Part shown: piece by piece, positions 25,442 through 34,869 of the stretch
Numbering within the stretch: position 1 is the stretch's first letter
Layout: each line of letters begins with the position of its first letter
From: Algirhabdus cladophorae
Lineage (GTDB): Bacteria > Pseudomonadota > Alphaproteobacteria > Rhodobacterales > Rhodobacteraceae
Reading direction: 5' to 3'
DNA: 64,000 bases
NCBI RefSeq assembly: GCF_044772865.1
Contig: NZ_CP173029.1
Coordinates: 2,914,001 to 2,978,000 of the forward strand
The notes under the pieces: model-generated
Told to the model about the DNA's origin: nothing
Seen by the model: only the letters and a program-made list of their open reading frames with translations
Databases searched by the model: none
Program-made: the position numbers and the translations under genes

Positions 25442-25474
25442 TTGCCCGGCCTTTGTGTTGCTTGGTGTTTAGTG

Positions 25475-25509
25475 AAAAGGGGCCCAACCCGTCTGACGGG
25501 GCCCCTTTT
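25475..25509. terminator. Strong hairpin between TAXI binding protein and permease genes
   Basis: Perfect 11-base inverted repeat AAAAGGGGCCC (25475-25485) / GGGCCCCTTTT (25499-25509). The A and T runs on both sides make it look like a bidirectional intrinsic terminator, yet it lies within the transporter operon, so it more likely gives partial termination that keeps the binding protein in excess. Confidence 0.7.
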
Positions 25510-25523
25510 TGGGTAAGGTTGGC

Positions 25524-26531
25524 TTACTCAAGCAGACCTGCTTCGCGGTAGAAACGCTCGGCACCTGGGTGCAACGGCACACCGATACCAGCAAGGGCAG
25601 TTTCTGGTGTGATGCTTGCGCCTTTGGCATGGCCTACGTCCAGCAAACGACGGCTTTCGTCATTCCAAAGGGCTGCTGTGATGTTGTAGATCAGCTCTTC
25701 GTCCTCTTTGGCGGATGTGTACCACTGCGCGCCTACAGAGACAGTCGACACAGTGTCGATACCCTCATAAGTGCCGCCCGGAATGTCAGACTGGGCAAAG
25801 AAGCCATACTTACTGGTCAGTGCCTCGGCACCGGGGCCTGTGATTGGCACCAGTGTGATGTCTGCAGCGGAGGCCAATTCGACAATGCCACCTGTTGGGT
25901 AGCCTGCGACAACAAAGAACGCATCAATCTTGCCGTTGCGCAGCGCCTCGGAGGCAGCATTGCCTTTGAGGGCTTCGGCATTCACGTCCTCAATACTCAG
26001 GCCATTGGCCTCAAGGATCAGCGTAGCGTCTACGAAAGTGCCCGAACCCGGCTCGTCCAAAGATACGGTTTTGCCGGCCAGATCAGCCACAGAAGTGATC
26101 CCGCTGTCGGCCAAAGCAACGAGGTGAATGTGCTCTTCAAACAGGGCCGCAATTGTGCGCAGTTCTGTAGCAGGCTCTTCGCCTTCACGTGTGCCGGTGC
26201 CGGTATAGGACCAATAGGCCACATCGGATTGAGCAAAGCCCGAGTTCCGCAGACCAGACAAAATCGCGTTGATATTGTCGACAGAGCCACGCGAAGATAC
26301 GGCAGAGGCAATCAGCCCGTCTACGCCACACGACCCGCCTTGCCCGCATTCGCGCGATCCCGGAGGCTTGGAAATCGCGTTGGCGATCACACCACCCACG
26401 GGATAGTATGTGAAAGATGTGCCGCCAGTCCCGATTGAGAAAAACTGAATGTCTTGTGCTACCGCACCGCCAGCAAGACCAAGTGCGAAGGCTGCACTGA
26501 GGGCCGCTGTTTTAAATCTAGAGATCATCAT
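25524..26531 (-). CDS. TAXI family TRAP transporter solute-binding protein
   Basis: 335 residues with a signal peptide (SAAFALGLAGGAVA-Q) for export to the periplasm. The TAXI hallmarks IQFFSIGTGGTSFTYYPVGGVIANAIS near the N-terminus, VAYWSYTGTGTREG and DLAGKTVSLDEPGSGTFVDA in the middle are present. It delivers a small organic anion to the fused permease gene downstream. Probably the first gene of a long unit that includes the VOC dioxygenase and galBCD. Confidence 0.9.
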   Translation of the reverse strand: MMISRFKTAALSAAFALGLAGGAVAQDIQFFSIGTGGTSFTYYPVGGVIANAISKPPGSRECGQGGSCGVDGLIASAVSSRGSVDNINAILSGLRNSGFAQSDVAYWSYTGTGTREGEEPATELRTIAALFEEHIHLVALADSGITSVADLAGKTVSLDEPGSGTFVDATLILEANGLSIEDVNAEALKGNAASEALRNGKIDAFFVVAGYPTGGIVELASAADITLVPITGPGAEALTSKYGFFAQSDIPGGTYEGIDTVSTVSVGAQWYTSAKEDEELIYNITAALWNDESRRLLDVGHAKGASITPETALAGIGVPLHPGAERFYREAGLLE

Positions 26532-26721
26532 CTGATCCTCCCTTTTTAGTGTTGTTTATGTTTTTTGTTATGTCTGAGACCGGTGGTCTTGCGTGCCTCA
26601 AGGGACACTCAATATCTTGGTCATCCTCAACTATGGCACGAAGAATTGGGTTTGCAATTTGTTTCTGGGACGCAGGATTGGGTGCACTGGCCTGCATCAA
26701 GGTGCAACCTCACCGCCCAAT

Positions 26722-27834
26722 TTAGGAAGGCGAATGTTTGTTCGTGATCAGCGGCGTTGTGAATTCTGCATCAATTCCTGCGTATTTTGGGCCAAAGATG
26801 GACAAGCCAGTTTGCGACAAAAATGGTGCAGGCGCAGGCAATATAACCACCGCGACATGCTGGCCGTTTTTGCAATCCGGATTTGCTATTGGGGCCCCAG
26901 TTTTCAGATCAAAAAGGCAGATCAGGTCTGGCACAGTGGCAATCACAGCACCGTCTTGCCAGCAAGCCATATTTTCGTTTTTGACGCTGACCCGAAGGGA
27001 CGTGCCATCAAATCCTTCCAGATCAATTTGGCCAATCGTAAAACCTTGATCAGCTTTGTAGGAGACTGACACGACAGTCCCCTCAAAGACCACTGCGCCA
27101 TTACCCGCGGATGCCACATCGGTTGCCGTCTGGCCCCCAGAAGCCAGACTCTCGCGCCATATCTCGCCCAAATGCATAGCTTTGGAAATTGTTCCCGGGA
27201 TCAAAGCATCGCGCAGCACGCCCATAGGCAGGGCGTGATCGATTGCCGCGATATCATTGCGGCTGACTTGCGACAGGGCCCGCACCAGCGTTTCGGCGCG
27301 TTGGTCGTCTTTGACTTTGTCTATCAGGAACGACTCGCCAAATTGGTTCACCGCGTAAATGGGTGCAGCTGGCAGTCCTGCAAGATAATAGGTTGAATGC
27401 GTGATCTCTGGCACAGCGCGGCCTGCGGGATCTGCGTCGATAATCTTATGCCCGTTCATCGCAGCTGGAAAAAACGCAGCAGCCGTGTTTGATCCGCCCA
27501 ATTCGCACGCCGTCGTGCCAAAAAACTCTTGGCCCAAGTGCGTTTGAAATTCTTCGTAGGCCTGCAACATTGGGTGACGGTCAGCCGTGGGCAGATCGGC
27601 ATACAGCCTTTCTTCCTCAAATGTCATCGGGGAAATCGCGCCCAGCAAATAAGGTGTGCAGATCAGCGCGTCGTCGGGCACGTCATCGATGGATACCAAA
27701 TCAAACGTCTTACCCGCCTCAAGACACTGATCAATGAGGGCCATGCCTTCGTCGATATCACCGCCGCCCCCCGCGCCAAGGATAACAGCACCGAGCAAAA
27801 TGTCTTTGAGGTTTTGCCGCGTCAGTTCCGTCAT
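26722..27834 (-). CDS. DUF917 family protein (S-methyl-thiohydantoin desulfurase-like)
   Basis: 370 residues from ATG at 27834, with AAAGGACGCATGAT before it; the stop of the ABC permease gene lies just upstream. The DUF917 N-terminus is plain: LKDILLGAVILGAGGGGDIDEGMAL, then DDALICTPYLLGAISP. The middle has GTTACELGGSNTAAAFFPAAMNG and DADPAGRAVPEITHS. Proteins of this family occur with hydantoinases and transporters, and one branch is linked to desulfuration of S-methyl thiohydantoin. Here it is the last gene of a polyamine-type ABC operon, so it probably acts on the imported compound. The actual reaction is not shown by the sequence. Confidence 0.82.
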   Translation of the reverse strand: MTELTRQNLKDILLGAVILGAGGGGDIDEGMALIDQCLEAGKTFDLVSIDDVPDDALICTPYLLGAISPMTFEEERLYADLPTADRHPMLQAYEEFQTHLGQEFFGTTACELGGSNTAAAFFPAAMNGHKIIDADPAGRAVPEITHSTYYLAGLPAAPIYAVNQFGESFLIDKVKDDQRAETLVRALSQVSRNDIAAIDHALPMGVLRDALIPGTISKAMHLGEIWRESLASGGQTATDVASAGNGAVVFEGTVVSVSYKADQGFTIGQIDLEGFDGTSLRVSVKNENMACWQDGAVIATVPDLICLFDLKTGAPIANPDCKNGQHVAVVILPAPAPFLSQTGLSIFGPKYAGIDAEFTTPLITNKHSPS

Positions 27835-27835
27835 A

Positions 27836-28627
27836 TCATGCGTCCTTTGATGTTCCAAAAAGGGCGACCAAGTCTGTGACTTTTGACAAGATCAGCAACC
27901 CCACAACAGTGATGGCGACGAACAGCATCGAGGCCGCTGCGACAACCGGCGAATAGCCGTAGCGCACATTGTTGAAGATTTTGATCGGCAAGGTTTCTAC
28001 GACAAAGCCCGAGATCATGTTGGCAATGAGGTATTCATTAACACTTATGATTGCGACAAGGGTAAAACCGGTCAGTACATAAGGTGCCAAAAGGGGTAAG
28101 ACGACTGTGCGAAACACCTGTGTCGGGGTGGCTCCCATGGTTTTAGCCGCCTCAACAACCTCGTCAGTTAGGCTTGCAAAGCCACGTGCGATGATAACAA
28201 GCGGCAGCGTCACAAAGAAGACTCCATGAGATATGATCGTAGCCTCGATCCGACCATACCAGCCAACTTCGGCCCAAAATAGGCTTGCCCCAAGGGCCAG
28301 AATAATCGGCGGCAATAGAAACGGACCAAGACCCAGCGCGAAGGTCAACTTTGCAAAGCCTGATCCGGTGCGCCACAGGACATAGTTGATCGCCAAGGCA
28401 AGCACGGTCGCGATGAAGCCTGCACAAACAGCGATCAAAAGGGACCTGCCCAGCGCAAGCAGCCATTCTTTTTGGGTCAACAGTTCAGTGTACCATTGCG
28501 CCGAAAAACCGTCGGGCGGGAACGAGATGTTTTTGGACGCGCCGATTGAGACACCCAGAACAATCACAAACGGGGCGATAAGCAAGGCGGCGACGACCCA
28601 CAGGAAAGTAGTGCGAAGTTGGGTCAT
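27836..28627 (-). CDS. ABC transporter permease, PotC-like
   Basis: 263 residues with about six membrane helices and the inner-membrane-permease EAA loop (EVVEAAKTMGATPTQVFRTVVLPLLAPYV). It belongs to the polyamine/Fe/thiamine branch of ABC importers. Its start overlaps the preceding permease gene by 4 bases (ATGA), and the DUF917 gene starts one base after its stop. With the other permease, ATPase and binding protein it forms a complete importer. Confidence 0.9.
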   Translation of the reverse strand: MTQLRTTFLWVVAALLIAPFVIVLGVSIGASKNISFPPDGFSAQWYTELLTQKEWLLALGRSLLIAVCAGFIATVLALAINYVLWRTGSGFAKLTFALGLGPFLLPPIILALGASLFWAEVGWYGRIEATIISHGVFFVTLPLVIIARGFASLTDEVVEAAKTMGATPTQVFRTVVLPLLAPYVLTGFTLVAIISVNEYLIANMISGFVVETLPIKIFNNVRYGYSPVVAAASMLFVAITVVGLLILSKVTDLVALFGTSKDA

Positions 28628-29469
28628 GTCAGCCGCCTTCTGGTTGCCAAAGCAGAGACCAGCAAAACCACTACAGTTACGACCAACATCACCACAGCCA
28701 GCGCAGCCCCCAGTGGCAAGTTGGCATCCCCAAGCGCCTTGTCACTGATGATGACGGTCATCGTCCAGTCTTTAGGACGGCCCAACATCGTGGGCATAAC
28801 AAAGACGCCAAGCAAGTAGACGAACATAGTCAGCGTGACCGATATCAAGGATGTGCGAAATGTCGGGATCAAGACTTTGAAAAATACCATGGCGGGCGGC
28901 GTGCCTAGGGTCACAGCGGCCTCTTCGATGGATCGATCCCGTCGTGCCACAGACGGAAACAGGATCAGCGAAACGATTGAAAACCCAAGGTAGACAAACC
29001 CCACCATCATCGCCCCGAAACTGGGGGACAAGGATCGCGGATTGGTCCATAGGCCCAGCCATTCCAAAAAGCGCGGCAGACCAGCGCTTTCGCTAAATAA
29101 GATGAGCCATGCAAAGCCAATGATGACCTCGCTAAAGCACATCAATGACAGCAGCAAGACGATCCAAAACAATTGCCATTTGCGGGCCAAATCGGACACG
29201 GCAAGAACCAACGGGAAAGCTAAAGCCACAACCAAAATCGCACCAAGACTGGCAGAATACAGCGAACGCCACGAGACCTTGTAATAAAAACTGGAAAAGA
29301 ACTTGGCGTAGTTTTCCCAAACAAAATCAACTTTGTAGAACCCCATAGGGTCAGGTTGATAGAAACTGACGACGATCATAAAAAACAGTGGAATGACAAA
29401 GAAAACAGCCATTACGCAAAACGCCAAGCCGCCGATCAAATGTGGTCCTCGAGGCTGCCGGATACTCAT
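28624..29469 (-). CDS. ABC transporter permease, PotB-like
   Basis: 281 residues from ATG at 29469, which overlaps the ATPase stop by ATGA; a 5-residue longer start is possible. About six helices and a conserved EAA loop (RDRSIEEAAVTLGTPPAMVFFKVLIPTF). Second membrane subunit of the polyamine-type importer; overlaps on both sides show tight translational coupling. Confidence 0.9.
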   Translation of the reverse strand: MSIRQPRGPHLIGGLAFCVMAVFFVIPLFFMIVVSFYQPDPMGFYKVDFVWENYAKFFSSFYYKVSWRSLYSASLGAILVVALAFPLVLAVSDLARKWQLFWIVLLLSLMCFSEVIIGFAWLILFSESAGLPRFLEWLGLWTNPRSLSPSFGAMMVGFVYLGFSIVSLILFPSVARRDRSIEEAAVTLGTPPAMVFFKVLIPTFRTSLISVTLTMFVYLLGVFVMPTMLGRPKDWTMTVIISDKALGDANLPLGAALAVVMLVVTVVVLLVSALATRRRLT

Positions 29470-30431
29470 GCCGGCAAAGCCCATGCCTGATCAGCAGACC
29501 ACGACAGCACCACGCTGGCACCATCATCAAAACTGGGACCTTTGCCCGCAAATTCGCTTTGGAAAATGGTTTGCGCCCCCACGCTAATCTCGCGTTCCAT
29601 CAAAGCACCTAATCGGCGCTGACGGGTGATGGTGCCGCGTGGGCCAGCGCCATCGGTAGCAAGGCCAATTGCCTCGGGACGGACCGCAATCGTTGGCTGA
29701 CCCGCCACGTCAAAGAGGTTGTTGATCCCGATGAATTGCGCCACGAAACGTGACTTGGGTCGCGCATAAAGTTCATCTGGCGGGCCAGCTTGTTCGATCA
29801 CACCGCCGTTCATCACGACAATCCGGTCGGCAAGTGCCATCGCCTCGCGCTGGTCGTGGGTGACGAAAACTGTGGTGACGCCAAGATCCCTTTGGATGCG
29901 CTTGACCTCTTCTTGCATCTGGTCACGCAGTCCGGCGTCCAAAGCCGAAAATGGCTCATCCATCAAAAAAACATCCGGCTGTAAAGCAAGGGCGCGGGCA
30001 ATGGCAACCCGCTGACGTTGCCCGCCCGACAGGGCCGTGGCCGACCGATTTTCAAGACCTGACAGTCCTACCATATCCAGCAAGCTGGACACGCGGGCCG
30101 CGATATCTTCCTTTTGCACCCCAGCCAGCTTCATCCCATAGGCGACATTGCCCGCCACGTTCAAATGCGGAAACAAAGCGAGGGATTGGAACACCATACC
30201 GATGTTTCGTTTGTGACTGGGTACCTGCGTAAGATCTTTGCCTGCCAACAAAAGCGCGCCTTGGTCATGAGTCTCGAGCCCCGCGATCAGGCGCAACAGC
30301 GTGGTCTTGCCACAACCTGAGCCGCCCAAAAGGCAAATAAACTCGCCCGACTTCACATCAATCGAGATATCGCGCAGGGCCGTGTGGCTGCCAAAGGATT
30401 TGCTGAGGTTGGTGATGGTCAGATCGGACAT
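29466..30431 (-). CDS. ABC transporter ATP-binding protein, PotA-like
   Basis: 321 residues. Walker A GGSGCGKTTLLRL, signature LSGGQRQRVAIARAL, Walker B VFLMDEPFSALD and switch histidine in FVTHDQREA are intact. After the nucleotide-binding domain (about residue 235) comes a TOBE-like segment containing TIAVRPEAIGLA. It energises uptake by the two permeases encoded downstream. Located about 55 bases after the binding-protein gene, from which it is separated by an imperfect GC-rich hairpin. Confidence 0.93.
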   Translation of the reverse strand: MSDLTITNLSKSFGSHTALRDISIDVKSGEFICLLGGSGCGKTTLLRLIAGLETHDQGALLLAGKDLTQVPSHKRNIGMVFQSLALFPHLNVAGNVAYGMKLAGVQKEDIAARVSSLLDMVGLSGLENRSATALSGGQRQRVAIARALALQPDVFLMDEPFSALDAGLRDQMQEEVKRIQRDLGVTTVFVTHDQREAMALADRIVVMNGGVIEQAGPPDELYARPKSRFVAQFIGINNLFDVAGQPTIAVRPEAIGLATDGAGPRGTITRQRRLGALMEREISVGAQTIFQSEFAGKGPSFDDGASVVLSWSADQAWALPA

Positions 30432-30485
30432 AGGGCCCCCGTCAATGTGAGACCGGGACGTGCGCCGCCCCGGCGGTCAACCTAC

Positions 30486-31535
30486 TTATTGAGCAATCAT
30501 CTCTTGATACTTGGTTTCCAACCAGTCGCCTTCGCGCAGATGTATTTCTGTTTGCACGCGGATTGGTTCAATGTCGCTGCTAACAGCAGCAAAGTCTTCA
30601 TCTGACAGGTCCAGTGCGTCACGCGGCACGATGGGCGCGACACCCATTTTCAAGGCCATCTGCGCTTGTACAGCTGGACGGCTCATGTAATCCAGAAATT
30701 GCTCAGCGGCAGCGACATTTTTCGAGGCCGCAGGCACAACCCAATAGGCGTCTGAGACAATTCCGCCCTCGGCTGGGAAGGTCGACGCCACCGGCAAACC
30801 ATCCCAAATCGAAAGCATCGTGACATCATGATAGTAAAGGCCAGCATTCAATTCGCCGGATTCCAGCGATTGCTGAAATTGGCCTTCATCGCGGTACCAC
30901 AGACTGACTTGTGGTTTGAGTTCAGCGATTTTGGCAATGACCTGCTCTAAACCTTCGCGGGTTTGCATGATGTCATAGCCGCCAAAGAACGTCTTGGCAG
31001 TGACTTCAAGCAGACCGGAATTGGGCGTTGTGACGATGCCCAGTTTGCCGTCCCATTTGGGCTCCCACAGGTCGGCCCAACTGGCAGGGGCCGTGGCGGC
31101 GTAATCCGTATTGGTGACAAACGTTGTATAAAAGGCCAAGGCGCCAACACCGTAAGCCAAACCACTGTCGTTGAGTTTGACATAGCCGTCCTTTAGCGCC
31201 TGTGTGCCAGTCATGTTGCCCGGATCCAATTCCGCCCACAGACCAACGGAATTTCCCCGAAAGAGCACTTCGTCGACGACCAACGATAGATCAGCAGGGG
31301 CTTGGCCTGCGCGATTGGCTGCCATCAGCTGGGTCATCCATGTGGAATCTTCGGGCTGTGCGATCGAGCGTACTTCGATGCCTGTTTCAGCCGTAAAGCC
31401 AGGGTAGATTTCGGCCGCAAGCGTTTCTTCGAAAAAGCCACCCCATGCGCTGATAGTCAGTTCTTGGGCTGCAAGCGCAGAGGCTGATGCAACCAAAATG
31501 CCTGTGGCGGCAACCAGTGACTTTATTCTTTTCAT
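30486..31535 (-). CDS. ABC transporter extracellular solute-binding protein, PotD-like
   Basis: 349 residues with a signal peptide (MKRIKSLVAATGILVASASALAA). The mature start QELTISAWGGFFEETLAAEIYPGFTAETGIEV and LWEPKWDGKLGIV are typical of the PotD/thiamine-binding cluster of family 1 binding proteins. GGAGCCACTC precedes the ATG. First gene of the operon binding protein-ATPase-permease-permease-DUF917, divergent from a LysR regulator. Ligand unknown; a hydantoin- or amide-type compound would fit the DUF917 neighbour (inference). Confidence 0.9.
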   Translation of the reverse strand: MKRIKSLVAATGILVASASALAAQELTISAWGGFFEETLAAEIYPGFTAETGIEVRSIAQPEDSTWMTQLMAANRAGQAPADLSLVVDEVLFRGNSVGLWAELDPGNMTGTQALKDGYVKLNDSGLAYGVGALAFYTTFVTNTDYAATAPASWADLWEPKWDGKLGIVTTPNSGLLEVTAKTFFGGYDIMQTREGLEQVIAKIAELKPQVSLWYRDEGQFQQSLESGELNAGLYYHDVTMLSIWDGLPVASTFPAEGGIVSDAYWVVPAASKNVAAAEQFLDYMSRPAVQAQMALKMGVAPIVPRDALDLSDEDFAAVSSDIEPIRVQTEIHLREGDWLETKYQEMIAQ

Positions 31536-31701
31536 GAGTGGCTCCTAAGATGTTCTAAAAATTCATCGTTCTGGTCCAACGATAAAAAAGGGCATCTTTT
31601 ATGGCTATATCTATTTGGTTATGACTGCATAATATCATCGACATGAGGAAAGCTTGCTGGTTGTTTAGGCGCATGGATCAGGCTGTGATCGGAGCATGGG
31701 C

Positions 31702-32610
31702 ATGAAACTATCAGATATTGATCTGCGGCTCTTGCGCGTGTTTCAAGCGGTCGCGGAGGCAGGCGGATTTGCCAAGGCGCAAGGCAGTCTTGGGATCAGC
31801 CAGCCTGCGATTAGCGCCCAAATTGCGAAGTTAGAGGATCGGTTGGGTTTGCGATTGGCGGATCGGGGGCCGCAGGGGTTTGCCCTAACCAATGAAGGTA
31901 AGGCTGTTCTGGCAGAAACAAATGATTTGCTGTCAGTGGTGGATCAATCAGCACAAAGGCTGCACAGAATCCGCAAGGCCCCCGAAAAACGCATTCGGTT
32001 TGGGGTTGTCGATTGCATGGTGACGGATCTCAACAATCCTTTGGTGGGTAGCATTCGCAACCTTAAGGACAGATTTACCGATCTAAAGGTCCAGATCGGG
32101 ATCTTTGATTTTTTGGAGTGCTTGACCGAACTCAGAGCCGATCAGTTAGATATCGCCATCGTCGGCATTGCGGGCGACGAGACCATTCCAACGGATTTGG
32201 ACGCGATCCATCTTTATGAAGAAACCAGCGGCCTTTACTGCACGCCCGATCACCCCTGCGCCCAGATCGAAGATTTGGCGGTGTTAAAGCAGGCCTTGGC
32301 CCAGTCCGAGATTTCCGCTCACAGCTTTGTTTTCAATCCGATTGACCAAGACCTCGATCCCAAATTGCTGGATCAAAGCAAAGGTGTAGCGCAGGATACA
32401 ATTGAGTTGTCGACCTATCTGGCCCTGTCCGGAACCCATGTGGGTCTCATCCCAGATCACTATGCCAAAGGCTGGACCGAAATCGGGAAGCTGGTGCACA
32501 TCGCACCGGATCACTATTCAATTGCCTCCCAATTTCATGCGCTGAGACTGCGCTCGCGTCAGCCCAATCCCGTGGCCGATGCGGCATGGCGGCAATTGCA
32601 GCAACTTTGA
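31702..32610 (+). CDS. LysR family transcriptional regulator
   Basis: 302 residues from ATG at 31702, which has GGAG at a suitable distance; the ATG two codons earlier is too close to it. N-terminal winged helix-turn-helix (LRLLRVFQAVAEAGGFAKAQGSLGISQPAISAQIAKLEDRLG) at residues 7-50, followed by the periplasmic-binding-like effector domain. It is divergent from the polyamine-type ABC operon and most likely controls it, with the imported compound or a product as inducer. Confidence 0.9.
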   Translation: MKLSDIDLRLLRVFQAVAEAGGFAKAQGSLGISQPAISAQIAKLEDRLGLRLADRGPQGFALTNEGKAVLAETNDLLSVVDQSAQRLHRIRKAPEKRIRFGVVDCMVTDLNNPLVGSIRNLKDRFTDLKVQIGIFDFLECLTELRADQLDIAIVGIAGDETIPTDLDAIHLYEETSGLYCTPDHPCAQIEDLAVLKQALAQSEISAHSFVFNPIDQDLDPKLLDQSKGVAQDTIELSTYLALSGTHVGLIPDHYAKGWTEIGKLVHIAPDHYSIASQFHALRLRSRQPNPVADAAWRQLQQL

Positions 32611-32657
32611 ATGACGGTAGCAACCGATCCTTGCTCAGATCAGTCGCTGGCCTAAAA

Positions 32658-33794
32658 TTATCCCAGCTTGATCCAAGCGGCATCGCGTTGCGAAGATCTG
32701 ACACAAGCGTCGATAAACTTCACCCCATCAAGCCCATCGTGAACCGTGGGCAAGTGATGCGCGGGCACGCGTCCATCGCGCGCCGCGACAAACAAGTCGG
32801 CAGCTTGGGAATAGATATTTGCGAAGCCTTCTAAGTAGCCTTCTGGATGGCCTGGCGGGATCCGCGATGCCGCTTGGTTGGCCTCATGGGCCCCTGACCC
32901 ATTTCGCGTCAAAAGTTGCTTTGGTTGACCATGGGGCGTGAACCATAGGTAATTTGGATCTTCTTGAGACCATTCCAAACCACCTTTGTCCCCGTAGACC
33001 CGCAGTTTCAGGGCGTTCTCGTTTCCTGGGGCCACTTGGGAGGACCAGAGCATACCCTTGGCCCCACCCTCATAACGCAGCATCACATGCACATTGTCGT
33101 CGACACGTCGTCCAGGGACAAAGGCGGTCAGATCCGCGGCCAAACTCTGTAGCTTTAGGCCAGTCACAAAGGAAGCCAAATTATAGGCATGGGTTCCAAT
33201 GTCGCCTACGCAACCACCGACACCCGAGCGTTCGGGATCTGTGCGCCATTCAGCCTGCTTGAGCCCCTCGCTTTCGAGCGGTGTGGTCAGCCAATCCTGA
33301 GGGTATTCCGCTTGCACGACGCGGATCTGCCCGATTGCCCCTTCCTCAACCATAGCCCGCGCTTGGCGGATCATTGGGTAGCCGGTGTAGTTGTGGGTCA
33401 GAATGAACATCGCGTCGGATTTTTCCGCGGCCGTGACCAGCTTTTTTGCGTCGGCCAATGTAGAGGTCAGCGGCTTGTCACAAATTACGTGAATTCCGCG
33501 TTTGAGGAACTCACGGGCTGCGGCGTAGTGCACGTGATTGGGGGTCACAATTGCGACTGCCTCAATCCCGTCTTTTAGCCGCGTCTCACGCTTGGCCATT
33601 TCGATAAAGTCGCCGTAGCACCGGTCAGGCGCGAGACCCAACGCAGCGCCCGAGGCCTTGGACTTTTCTTCGGTTGACGACAGAGCCCCTGCCACCAGAT
33701 CAAACCGTCCGTCAATCCGCGAGGCAATCCGGTGCACCCCACCGATAAAGGCGTCATTGCCGCCCCCTACCATTCCAAGTTTGATCGGCGCCAT
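32658..33794 (-). CDS. Gfo/Idh/MocA family NAD(P)-dependent oxidoreductase
   Basis: 378 residues from ATG at 33794, which shares one base with the upstream stop (TGATG). Rossmann start IKLGMVGGGNDAFIGGVHR, then VAIVTPNHVHY and the catalytic-lysine motif HVICDKPLTSTLADA. The C-terminal half is the GFO/IDH/MocA substrate domain, with a GDIGTHAYNLASFVTG histidine motif. The family oxidises hydroxyls of sugars or inositols. It is the last gene of a sugar ABC operon, directly coupled to a sugar-isomerase gene, so it probably oxidises the imported sugar or polyol. Confidence 0.9.
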   Translation of the reverse strand: MAPIKLGMVGGGNDAFIGGVHRIASRIDGRFDLVAGALSSTEEKSKASGAALGLAPDRCYGDFIEMAKRETRLKDGIEAVAIVTPNHVHYAAAREFLKRGIHVICDKPLTSTLADAKKLVTAAEKSDAMFILTHNYTGYPMIRQARAMVEEGAIGQIRVVQAEYPQDWLTTPLESEGLKQAEWRTDPERSGVGGCVGDIGTHAYNLASFVTGLKLQSLAADLTAFVPGRRVDDNVHVMLRYEGGAKGMLWSSQVAPGNENALKLRVYGDKGGLEWSQEDPNYLWFTPHGQPKQLLTRNGSGAHEANQAASRIPPGHPEGYLEGFANIYSQAADLFVAARDGRVPAHHLPTVHDGLDGVKFIDACVRSSQRDAAWIKLG

Positions 33795-34849
33795 CACGAG
33801 ATCCCCATCATTTTGGCGTTCAGGGCCGTATCCGCGCCGCCGTCCGCAAAATCATCAAAGGCCCGTTCGGTCACACGAATGATGTGATCTTTGACAAACT
33901 GCGCCCCTTCACGTGCGCCGTCTTCGGGATGCTTGATCGCACATTCCCATTCAACCACAGCCCAACCGTCAAAATCATTGGCTGCCATTTTCGAAAACAC
34001 TGCCCCAAAATCGACCTGCCCATCGCCAAGTGACCGAAAGCGCCCTGCCCGATCAACCCAAGACTGATAACCAGAATAGACGCCTTGGCGACCCGTTGGA
34101 TTAAACTCGGCATCTTTGACATGGAACATACGAATACGGTCTTTGTAGATGTCGATGTTGTCGAGGTAATCGAGACACTGCAAAACATAGTGGCTGGGAT
34201 CATAGAGCATGTTGGCCCGCGCATGATTGCCTGTGCGCTCCAAAAACATCTCGTAGGTCACGCCATCGTGCAAATCTTCGCCGGGGTGAATTTCGTAGCA
34301 CACATCCACACCGCAGTCCTCTGCATGGTCCAGAATTGGCATCCAACGTTTTGCTAATTCATCAAAGGCCTGCTCAACCAACCCTGCGGGGCGTTGCGGC
34401 CAAGGATAGACATAAGGCCATGCCAGAGCGCCCGAAAACGTGGCATGGGCGCCGATGCCCAAATGCTTGGAGGCGGTTAAAGCCTTTTTGACCTGATCAA
34501 CGGCCCATTCCTGACGCGCCTTAGGATTGCCCCGAACATGAGGGGCTGCAAAACCATCAAATGCATCATCATACGCAGGATGCACTGCAACCAGTTGCCC
34601 TTGTAAGTGCGTCGAAAATTCGGTGACTTCGACGCCGTTGTCACGCGCCTGCCCGGCCCAGTCTTCGCAATAGCCCTTCGATGAGGCAGCTTGATCAAGG
34701 TCGATGAGACGACCATCCCAACTGGGCACCTGAACGCCCTTATAGCCACAATCTGCAGCCCATTTGGTAATCGCATCCCAAGAGTTAAAGGGCGCGTCAT
34801 CGCCTGCAAACTGCGCTAAAAATAGTGCGGGTCCTTTGATGGTCTTCAT
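33794..34849 (-). CDS. Sugar phosphate isomerase/epimerase (xylose-isomerase-like TIM barrel)
   Basis: 351 residues from ATG at 34849, preceded by GGGGAGGATCAAC. AP-endonuclease-2-type TIM barrel with metal-ligand candidates in CYEIHPGED, LYDPSHYVLQ, MFHVKDAEF and VVEWE. The C-terminus has the extra helices found in bacterial sugar-catabolic members of this group. It is encoded between the sugar-binding protein and the Gfo/Idh/MocA dehydrogenase, an arrangement common in inositol and uncommon-sugar catabolism. The exact sugar is unknown. Confidence 0.88.
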   Translation of the reverse strand: MKTIKGPALFLAQFAGDDAPFNSWDAITKWAADCGYKGVQVPSWDGRLIDLDQAASSKGYCEDWAGQARDNGVEVTEFSTHLQGQLVAVHPAYDDAFDGFAAPHVRGNPKARQEWAVDQVKKALTASKHLGIGAHATFSGALAWPYVYPWPQRPAGLVEQAFDELAKRWMPILDHAEDCGVDVCYEIHPGEDLHDGVTYEMFLERTGNHARANMLYDPSHYVLQCLDYLDNIDIYKDRIRMFHVKDAEFNPTGRQGVYSGYQSWVDRAGRFRSLGDGQVDFGAVFSKMAANDFDGWAVVEWECAIKHPEDGAREGAQFVKDHIIRVTERAFDDFADGGADTALNAKMMGIS

Positions 34850-34869
34850 GTTGATCCTCCCCATAATGC

